Assembly (NCBI GenBank): GCA_021806765.1
Contig: JAJZQR010000275.1
Location: forward strand, 1 to 7,147
DNA length: 7,147 nt
DNA from: Chloroflexota bacterium
GTDB taxonomy: Bacteria; Chloroflexota; UBA6077
Reading direction: 5' to 3'
In this document: piece after piece, positions 1 through 4,661 of the stretch
How positions within the stretch are numbered: position 1 is the stretch's first letter
Layout: each line of letters begins with the position of its first letter
Made by a program: the position numbers and the translations under genes
The notes under the pieces: model-generated
Seen by the model: the letters and a program-made list of their open reading frames with translations, nothing else
Databases searched by the model: none
What the model was told of the DNA's origin: nothing

Positions 1-10
1 GCCGGGAGGC

Positions 11-37
11 TGGATTCCCGCTTCCGCGGGAATGACG
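11..37 (-). repeat. Palindromic intergenic repeat (GTCATTCCCGCG family)
   Basis: An 8-bp perfect inverted repeat (ATTCCCGC at 14-21, GCGGGAAT at 26-33) with a TTCC loop is flanked by TGG and GACGG. Read on the minus strand it is the widespread bacterial intergenic palindrome of the form GTCATnCCCGCG...GCGGGnATCCA. Two more members lie at 7041-7117. It can fold as a short hairpin. Function is unknown. Confidence 0.75.
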
Positions 38-40
38 GTT

Positions 41-330
41 TCCAGGCAGCCGTCCCCAAGTTGCTGACACATCCCTTCACCCTTATCAAGCCCGCTTCCC
101 CTTATGGTGCAATCTCAGGGGCATTATAGGAAGGTGGACAGTGCCGGTCCAGGCTTCGCGGAACGATGCGCAGGCGGTCTTGGTCAGGACCACGAGCGAG
201 CGCAGGAGACCGATGAGGGGCAACGCGGCCGAGGCCGGCTGCCGTGCCAGCATATCCACAACATCCGAGACACGGACGACAGCGACGGGCCGCGCAGTGA
301 TCGTGATCGACAGCCAACTACTTGACAATA
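41..330. other. Gene-poor intergenic stretch
   Basis: I see no convincing gene in this stretch. An 80-codon reading frame on the minus strand (86-328) has GC-rich third positions, but it starts at TTG without a good ribosome site, resembles no family I know, and overlaps a promoter-like element at 123-151. The bases after about 318 become AT-rich and lead into the hairpin at 342-383. Confidence 0.5.
123..151 (-). promoter_or_regulatory. Possible sigma70 promoter reading out of the left edge
   Basis: On the minus strand TGGACC (146-151) is followed after 17 bases by a perfect TATAAT (123-128). Transcription would run towards position 1 and leave the window. The only ATG frame downstream (from 72) runs through the palindromic repeat and is not a convincing gene, so the target is unknown. 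Confidence 0.35.
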
Positions 331-341
331 CTCATATAATA

Positions 342-383
342 ATAGCTACCTGGATTTATCACTTTTATACCCCAGGTAGCTAT
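342..383 (-). terminator. 12-bp stem-loop downstream of selC, probable terminator
   Basis: Positions 342-353 pair perfectly with 372-383 (stem core TAGCTACCTGG/CCAGGTAGCTA), leaving an 18-base AT-rich loop. On the minus strand the hairpin starts 14 bases past the CCA end of the tRNA-Sec gene and is followed by the AT-rich run TATTATTATATG rather than a pure U tract. The position fits transcription termination or 3' processing of selC. The long loop and imperfect U tract make it an unusual terminator. Confidence 0.55.
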
Positions 384-397
384 CGTTTAGTTGAAGA

Positions 398-496
398 TGG
401 CGGAGGCGCATGGGAGTCGAACCCACCCGGGACAGCGATTACTGCCCCGCAGACGGTTTTGAAGACCGCGAGGCCCACCGGGACCCGTCCGCCTCC
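398..496 (-). tRNA. selC: tRNA-Sec (anticodon UCA)
   Basis: This gene encodes the tRNA that is charged with serine, converted to selenocysteinyl-tRNA, and delivered by SelB to in-frame UGA codons. Read on the minus strand it is 99 nt including an encoded CCA (398-400) after discriminator G (401). The layout matches bacterial tRNA-Sec: an 8-position acceptor stem (489-496 against 402-409), a 6-bp D stem with a 4-nt loop, a 17-nt anticodon arm with loop CUUCAAA and anticodon UCA at 460-462, a long variable arm with a 7-bp stem, and a T arm with TTCGACT. The closing G-U of the T stem is also found in E. coli selC. One oddity is that the eighth acceptor pair is G-G rather than Watson-Crick. The long D stem, long variable arm and extended acceptor argue against a UGA suppressor or tRNA-Ser. 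selA, selB and selD must lie elsewhere. Confidence 0.95.
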
Positions 497-528
497 AGGG
501 AAGAGCGCTGGCAGGCGCCCCTACAGGG

Positions 529-557
529 ATTATATCCGCCCGACGGTGCCGCCGCAA
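529..557 (-). promoter_or_regulatory. selC promoter
   Basis: On the minus strand TTGCGG (552-557) and a perfect TATAAT (529-534) are separated by 17 bases. The predicted start, near 522, lies about 26 bases before the mature tRNA 5' end, leaving a short leader for RNase P to remove. It is a good housekeeping sigma promoter and supports selC as a monocistronic unit. Confidence 0.65.
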
Positions 558-632
558 TGGCGCTGGCACGGCTCCTGCTACTTTATGGTGGCTGAAGGGC
601 GGACCACAACCCTAGAGGTCCGGAGAGATGCC

Positions 633-1259
633 GTGAAGAACCGCATCCTGGTCGTTGACGACGACCTTTCCATCCTAGAATTGCTACGCACCCTTCTCGA
701 AAGCGAGGGCTACCAGGTACAAGCCTTCGACTCCGGCGCCGCGGCCCTCAGAAACGCCCTGAAACATCCACCCGATGCCGCCATCATCGACCTGATGATG
801 CCGGGCATGAATGGCCTCGACCTTGTCCACGCCCTTCGCTACGACCGGCGGACTCACCAGATCCCCGTGCTGATCTGCTCCGCCTACTACGGCAACCTGC
901 GCCACATCACCGAGGACCTCCAGCAGGACAACACCTCCTGCCTGCGAAAGCCCTTTCAACTCCAGGAGCTTCTGGACCTGGTGGCCCGCATGGTGGAGAT
1001 CCATAGGGTCAGCCGGCAGAACGGCCACAAGGAGTTGCAGCCCGAACCCCCAACCCCCATAGCCTCCACGCCGGGCAGCTGGTCGCCCCTGATCGCGCCC
1101 CCCACCCGCCGCGCTGCGCGCCGGCGCTCGGTGCCCGGGCCGAAGGAAGCCATCGGCACTTCAGGCAACTCATCCCTGGCACCGGTCCAGCCCCGGGCCC
1201 AGCCCGAAACGGGAGACTCCCTGGATAGCCTCGGTCAGTCGGGTGCCGGCGGAGTCTAA
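633..1259 (+). CDS. Stand-alone response regulator receiver protein with Pro/Ser-rich tail
   Basis: A 208-aa cytoplasmic two-component receiver protein. Residues 3-122 form a CheY-like domain. The acidic pocket is DDD at 9-11, the phosphoacceptor is Asp53 in the context IIDLMMPGMNG, the conserved Ser83 is in ICSAYY, and Lys106 is followed by Pro107. All catalytic positions are present. Residues from about 130 on are low-complexity, rich in Pro, Ser, Arg and Gly, with no DNA-binding or enzymatic output domain, so signalling may be by protein contact. The GTG start at 633 was chosen because GGAGAG (622-627) lies 5 bases upstream and the receiver fold begins straight after. The frame stays open to 141, but that extension crosses selC antisense and is not credible; an ATG at 585 lacks a ribosome site. 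No histidine kinase is adjacent, so the partner is unknown. Confidence 0.88.
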   Translation: MKNRILVVDDDLSILELLRTLLESEGYQVQAFDSGAAALRNALKHPPDAAIIDLMMPGMNGLDLVHALRYDRRTHQIPVLICSAYYGNLRHITEDLQQDNTSCLRKPFQLQELLDLVARMVEIHRVSRQNGHKELQPEPPTPIASTPGSWSPLIAPPTRRAARRRSVPGPKEAIGTSGNSSLAPVQPRAQPETGDSLDSLGQSGAGGV

Positions 1260-1262
1260 GGA

Positions 1263-1309
1263 GAGTTCTCAACGAAAAACCCCCTGGAAGACCAGGGGGT
1301 ACAGAACTC
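1263..1309 (-). terminator. Intrinsic terminator between convergent genes
   Basis: A 9-bp stem (1279-1287 with 1292-1300, ACCCCCTGG/CCAGGGGGT) has a 4-base loop. On the minus strand it is followed by TTTTTC, so it is a classic Rho-independent terminator for the small gene ending at 1325. An outer 7-bp inverted repeat (GAGTTCT 1263-1269, AGAACTC 1303-1309) encloses it. It sits just after the stop codon at 1259 and may also stop the response regulator transcript, although no U tract is present in that direction. Confidence 0.8.
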
Positions 1310-1324
1310 ACTAGCCCGGGACCG

Positions 1325-1672
1325 CTATCGAATCACGAAGGAGAGAGCGACCAGCCCACCAAAGAGAAGCGCCGCCAGCCCCCCGATGATCTTCAAATCG
1401 GTGTAGACGTAGCCGTAGTCTACTGCCTGGAGGAGCGCCTTCGCCGCGGAACCTCCCCTGGCCCCTGCTGTACGCGCGACTGCGGCTTCTCGGGGTCGGA
1501 ACTGCAGCACCGTCCGGTCCGACCGCTGAGCGGATCCCGCCGTCTCCGCCTGTGCAGGCTCCTGCACTCCGGTGGAGGTCGGCATCGGGTTAGTGGTCTG
1601 CGGCCCGTACCGCTTCTTCGCCTTCTTCTTGCTGGCAGCGGGCCGCGTTGCACCGCGGGAAGGTTTGGCCAT
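1325..1672 (-). CDS. Small protein with C-terminal transmembrane helix, unknown function
   Basis: A 115-aa protein. The N-terminus is basic (KKKAKKR at 15-21), the middle (about 22-75) is Ala/Pro/Thr-rich and probably disordered, and residues about 94-114 form one hydrophobic helix (IIGGLAALLFGGLVAL) ending in Arg. There is no signal peptide. The layout suggests a tail-anchored membrane protein with a cytoplasmic N-terminus. The DYGYVYTDL stretch before the helix resembles small proteins I associate with Chloroflexota, but I cannot name a family. The ATG at 1672 was chosen over a 39-codon upstream extension because AGGAGG (1679-1684) lies 6 bases before it and a strong promoter at 1719-1746 would fall inside the extension. 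It is divergent from the DUF255 gene and ends at an intrinsic terminator, so it is probably monocistronic. Confidence 0.75.
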   Translation of the reverse strand: MAKPSRGATRPAASKKKAKKRYGPQTTNPMPTSTGVQEPAQAETAGSAQRSDRTVLQFRPREAAVARTAGARGGSAAKALLQAVDYGYVYTDLKIIGGLAALLFGGLVALSFVIR

Positions 1673-1718
1673 CCGTGTCCTCCTGGGCAGGTCATGAGGG
1701 GCTAGTCCCACTGCGACT

Positions 1719-1746
1719 ATTATACCCCATCCCCACCGCATGTCCA
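1719..1746 (-). promoter_or_regulatory. Promoter of the small membrane protein gene
   Basis: On the minus strand TGGACA (1741-1746) and a perfect TATAAT (1719-1724) are 16 bases apart. Transcription would begin near 1712, about 40 bases before the ATG at 1672, leaving room for the AGGAGG ribosome site. Confidence 0.65.
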
Positions 1747-1805
1747 GCATGGCCCGATGATTGCCGTCAGCCCCCGTTACTCTTCCCATGGAAAGGGGGT
1801 AGTAG

Positions 1806-3347
1806 ATGGCCAGAACCGCCGCAAAGGAACGTCTACCTTTCTCTCCCCGGAGCCACCGGGCCCAGGAGATCCACTGGTTTCCCTGGGGACAGAACGCCTT
1901 CCAGGTGGCTCAGCGGGAGGACAAGCCGATCCTGCTGGCCCTCACGGCCTGGTGGTGCGACGAGTGTCACAGGATGGACGAAACCAGCTACTCGGACCAA
2001 CGGACTATCGACAGGATCAAAGCCAGCTACGTGGCGATCCGAGTCGACTCCGATCGCCGGCCCGACGTTAACGACCGATACACGCAGGGAGGCTGGCCCA
2101 CCACGGCACTGCTGGCCCCGGCCGGCGAACTGCTCACAGCCGGAGGCTTCCTGCAGCCGGAGGAGCTGGCGGCCCTGCTGGATCGGGTGACCGAATGGTA
2201 CGAGACCCAGCATGCGGAGTTGCGACAGGAGATCCTCGATATGGAGGCCCGGCGGCAGGAACTGCTGCAGTACCCTTTCTGCCCGCCGGATCAACCCACG
2301 CCGGAACTGCTGGAGAGAGTCGCCTCCGACCTGGAGGGTCTCTACGATCCGCTCTATGGAGGATTCGGAGACCAGCCGAAGTTCCCCCACGCCGATGCCC
2401 TCCGTTTCGCCCTACGGCGCTCCGCGGCTCAAGGTGGCGAACGATGGGCCGAGATCGCCGCCAAGTCACTGGAAACCGTGGCAACTGCCCTCCTGGACCC
2501 CATAGAGGGCGGCTTCTTCCGCTCCGCGGACATCCGTGACTGGAGCCACCCCCACACCGAGAAACTGCTGGACGTGAACGCCGACCTCCTCGGTCTCTAC
2601 CTGGAGGCCTACCAAACCACCGGCGACACCGCTTACGTGAGGGTTGCCGAGCGGGTTCTCGCCTACCTGGATTCCACCCTCCGCATCACCGGCATCCCCG
2701 CCTTCGGAGGCAGCCAGGCGGCATCCCCCGAGTACTACGGCCCGAGCCAGCAGACCCGGGAAAGCGTCCAGCCGCCTACGGTAGACGGAACTGTGTTCGC
2801 GGAAGGCAACGGCCGGGCGGCCATCGCCTACCTGCTGGCCTTCCAGCTTCTGGGAGACGCCGGCCACCTGCGGACAGCGACCCAGTTGCTGGAGTTCCTG
2901 TGGAGTCAGATGGCCGATCCAGAGCAGGGCATCGTCCGCTACTGGGACGGCCACTCGGGCGGCCCCTACCTGCTGCGGGATCAGGTATCGGTGGCCCGGG
3001 CGCTGGCAGAAGCCTACGATGTAACCGGCGACGTCCAGTTCCTGGAGAAAGCGACGCTGCTGGCGGAGGTGGTCCTGAGGGACTACCCGGGCATGCCGGG
3101 TGGCTTCTACGACATCCGGGCCGAGCGCGACGCATTGGGCGGCCTGGCCAACCGCCGCTGGAACCTGGTGGAGAACGCTCAGGTAGCCCGGTTGATGGTG
3201 CAGCTGGCCCGCTTCGGCGGCGATGGCAGGTATCTGGAGGCCGCCCGCTCGGCGCTGCAACTGTTCGCCCAGGACTACCTTCGTTTCGGCGCCCTGGAGG
3301 GGTCCTACGCCCTTGCCCTGGAGGAGTACCTGTCAAAGAAGGAATGA
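1806..3347 (+). CDS. DUF255 / YyaL-SPATA20-like thioredoxin-domain protein
   Basis: A 513-aa protein of the DUF255 family. Residues about 18-130 are the thioredoxin-like domain: HWFPWG, then WWCDECHRM with a Cys51-Cys54 redox pair, the family motif VDSDRRPDVNDRY (80-92) and GGWP (95-98) with the cis-proline. The rest is an alpha-helical barrel-type domain carrying the family signatures GGFGDQPKFPH (185-195) and HTEKLLDVNADL (250-261). Family members usually exceed 650 residues (B. subtilis YyaL is about 690), so this is a short version with much of the C-terminal region reduced but no sign of a frameshift. The true function of the family is unsettled; redox or carbohydrate-related roles have been inferred. 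The ATG is supported by AAGGGGG (1793-1799) 6 bases upstream. No signal peptide is seen. It converges on rex across a hairpin-forming repeat and looks monocistronic. Confidence 0.9.
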   Translation: MARTAAKERLPFSPRSHRAQEIHWFPWGQNAFQVAQREDKPILLALTAWWCDECHRMDETSYSDQRTIDRIKASYVAIRVDSDRRPDVNDRYTQGGWPTTALLAPAGELLTAGGFLQPEELAALLDRVTEWYETQHAELRQEILDMEARRQELLQYPFCPPDQPTPELLERVASDLEGLYDPLYGGFGDQPKFPHADALRFALRRSAAQGGERWAEIAAKSLETVATALLDPIEGGFFRSADIRDWSHPHTEKLLDVNADLLGLYLEAYQTTGDTAYVRVAERVLAYLDSTLRITGIPAFGGSQAASPEYYGPSQQTRESVQPPTVDGTVFAEGNGRAAIAYLLAFQLLGDAGHLRTATQLLEFLWSQMADPEQGIVRYWDGHSGGPYLLRDQVSVARALAEAYDVTGDVQFLEKATLLAEVVLRDYPGMPGGFYDIRAERDALGGLANRRWNLVENAQVARLMVQLARFGGDGRYLEAARSALQLFAQDYLRFGALEGSYALALEEYLSKKE

Positions 3348-3412
3348 TCGGAAAACGGGAAGACCCCTGGGAACCCGGCAGAACTTGTCCTCAGCCAAAG
3401 TGGAGGTGATAC

Positions 3413-3517
3413 GAACTGTCATGCTGAGCGAAGCGAAGCATCTCCCCCGGTCGCCGGAGAGATCCTTCGCTGACGCTCAGGATGACAGGATGGGCGCTCA
3501 GGATGACAACATCAGGA
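3413..3517 (+). repeat. 105-bp hairpin-forming repeat, copy 1
   Basis: This copy matches the reverse complement of 6887-6991 over its full 105 bases with about eight differences and no gap. Inside it, a left arm (TGTCATGCTGAGCG and on, 3417-3444) and a right arm (3457-3485) are near-perfect inverted repeats. A second right-end piece, GCTCAGGATGACA, is repeated in tandem. It lies between the convergent ends of the DUF255 gene and rex, where its hairpin could stop transcription. It resembles MITE-like or REP-like intergenic elements; no coding capacity is seen. Confidence 0.85.
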
Positions 3518-3551
3518 CCACTGAGCTCCCCTGAGTTCCTCCGAGACCCCG

Positions 3552-4187
3552 CTACTCTTTCCCGTGGATCATCCGGAAGGACAGGGTAGCCAGACGGGCG
3601 GCAAGATCCTCGTTGGAGACCACGATGCCGGAGGGCACCTCCAGCTTTACCGGAGCAAAGTTCAGGATCGCCTTGATCCCCGCCGATACCAGCTGATCCG
3701 CCACCCTCTGGGCTGCCGAGGAGGGCACCGCCAGGATCGCCATCTGGATGGAACGCTCCCGAACGAAGGAGGAGAGATCCTTTACGTCCAGCACCTCCAG
3801 GTCGCCCACCTTCGTACCGATCTTGGAGGGGTCCTGGTCAAACAGGGCAGCAACACGGAGGGAATAGGTAGCGAAGCCGGGATAGGAAGCTATGGCACTT
3901 CCCAGCCGGCCTGCCCCCACCACGATGACCTCTTTCTCCGTGGTCAGGCCGAGCTGCTCTGCCAGCCTTCGCTGCATCTCCGCCACGTCGTAGCCGATGC
4001 CAGGACGGCCAAACTCCCCCAGATATCCCAGATCCTTCCGGACCTGTGCCGCCGGGACCCCCGCCGCATCTCCCAACATCTCCGAAGAGACAACGGTCAG
4101 TCGCTGCTCCCGAGCCTCCAGGAGATACCGATAGTAGAGGGGGAGACGGTTCAGACTCGGGGTCGGGACCTTTGGACGGTTCACCAC
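3552..4187 (-). CDS. rex: Redox-sensing transcriptional repressor Rex
   Basis: A 211-aa cytoplasmic repressor that binds DNA when NADH/NAD+ is low and lets go when NADH binds. The N-terminal winged helix (about 10-78) has the family signature AAQVRKDLGYLGEFGRPGIG (46-65). The Rossmann domain follows, with VIVVGAGRLGSAI (glycines at 91, 93 and 96), acidic Asp117 at the end of the second strand (AALFDQDPSKIG) as expected for NADH preference, and the late motif NFAPVKLEVP (176-185). Length is typical (205-215). Two consecutive GTG codons open the frame. The first, at 4187, is chosen because AGGAGG (4197-4202) is 9 bases upstream; the second would be 12 bases away. It is divergent from hemA. No full Rex operator with TTGTGA-type arms was found, so autoregulation is unproven. 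Confidence 0.95.
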   Translation of the reverse strand: MVNRPKVPTPSLNRLPLYYRYLLEAREQRLTVVSSEMLGDAAGVPAAQVRKDLGYLGEFGRPGIGYDVAEMQRRLAEQLGLTTEKEVIVVGAGRLGSAIASYPGFATYSLRVAALFDQDPSKIGTKVGDLEVLDVKDLSSFVRERSIQMAILAVPSSAAQRVADQLVSAGIKAILNFAPVKLEVPSGIVVSNEDLAARLATLSFRMIHGKE

Positions 4188-4207
4188 CGATGACCACCTC
4201 CTATCGT

Positions 4208-4480
4208 TCAGCCGTTCCGCACAGCTTGATGGTACCTTCTTCCACCAGGTAGGTCAATGAATCCGAAAGACGTCTGCGCCTTGCCGATCCTCCTGGAGAC
4301 CTCCTCAATCACCGCCACCATAGAATCGACCGTCTCCATCGACAGATGCAAACCAGACAGCCAACCATACCAACTGTGACACTCGCCGTCAACGTGAACC
4401 AGACCCTGGCTCGTCGTGATGCGGATGCCCAGAATCTGCCTCTCGAATCCGGCAGAACGTATTGACGGCCGCTCCGGCAC
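4208..4480 (-). CDS. Doubtful 90-codon ORF upstream of rex
   Basis: This frame would end 20 bases before rex and encode a 90-aa soluble protein of unknown family. For it: a natural-looking composition (e.g. FGFIDLPGG, a helix-like MVAVIEEVSRRIGKA) and a position suited to co-transcription with rex. Against it: a GTG start with no clear ribosome site, third codon positions less GC-rich than the neighbours, and overlap with two good promoters. These are one for rex at 4364-4392 and one for hemA at 4462-4491, which covers its start codon. It may be a small gene, a decayed remnant, or simply the rex-hemA regulatory region. Confidence 0.3.
   Translation of the reverse strand: MPERPSIRSAGFERQILGIRITTSQGLVHVDGECHSWYGWLSGLHLSMETVDSMVAVIEEVSRRIGKAQTSFGFIDLPGGRRYHQAVRNG
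4364..4392 (-). promoter_or_regulatory. Candidate rex promoter
   Basis: On the minus strand TTGACG (4387-4392) is followed after 17 bases by TATGGT (4364-4369). Transcription would begin near 4357 and give rex a leader of about 170 bases. Half-site-like TGTGAC (4375-4380) and GTGAAC (4394-4399) on the plus strand lie in and next to the element, but they do not form a standard inverted Rex operator. Confidence 0.45.
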
Positions 4481-4491
4481 GTGCCTATAAT
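4462..4491 (+). promoter_or_regulatory. Candidate hemA promoter
   Basis: TTGACG (4462-4467) and a perfect TATAAT (4486-4491) are 18 bases apart on the plus strand. Transcription would begin near 4498, leaving a leader of about 164 bases before the hemA start at 4662. That is long enough for leader-based control. Confidence 0.6.
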
Positions 4492-4614
4492 CACGAAGCT
4501 TTGCATAGGTTTGCCTAGCTTTCGGCGTCTTTGCCTGGCGAGCCGGCTCTACCCCGCAATCCCGACGATATCCCAGCTAAAGGGCGACCTACTCATCCCA
4601 ACCACGAGGGCGAT

Positions 4615-4635
4615 GGCCGGCCATGGCGGCCGGCC
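4615..4635 (+). promoter_or_regulatory. GC-rich stem-loop in the hemA leader
   Basis: GGCCGGCC (4615-4622) pairs perfectly with GGCCGGCC (4628-4635) around a 5-base ATGGC loop. It ends 11 bases before the hemA ribosome site GGAAGG (4647-4652). Such a very stable helix could slow or gate transcription or translation, but each arm is also self-complementary, so it may instead be a DNA palindrome. No riboswitch class is recognised in the leader. Confidence 0.5.
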
Positions 4636-4661
4636 GTAAAAGTGATGGAAGGCTTGTAAGC

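Noticed and set aside
1..72. Minus-strand ATG frame running off the left edge
   Set aside because: It starts after an AAGGG site but reads through the palindromic repeat, giving the repeat-derived peptide VIPAEAGIQ that is often misannotated as protein.
86..328. 80-codon minus-strand frame with GC-rich third positions
   Set aside because: It starts at TTG without a clear ribosome site, has no recognisable motif, and contains a promoter-like element.
322..340. TTGACA and TATAAT on the plus strand
   Set aside because: The two hexamers are only 7 bases apart, far too close for one sigma70 promoter; the region is explained by the AT-rich hairpin flank.
141..632. Long N-terminal extension of the response regulator frame
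   Set aside because: It crosses the selC gene antisense, shows no family-like sequence, and the GTG at 633 has a good ribosome site directly before the receiver domain.
1673..1789. 39-codon upstream extension of the small membrane protein
   Set aside because: It contains the perfect TATAAT promoter, and AGGAGG sits right before the ATG at 1672.
3413..3517. CRISPR array
   Set aside because: The internal repeats are inverted arms plus one partial tandem copy; there are no regular spacers or multiple equal direct repeats.
4498..4661. T-box or cobalamin riboswitch in the hemA leader
   Set aside because: Neither the T-box antiterminator consensus nor a B12 box is visible.
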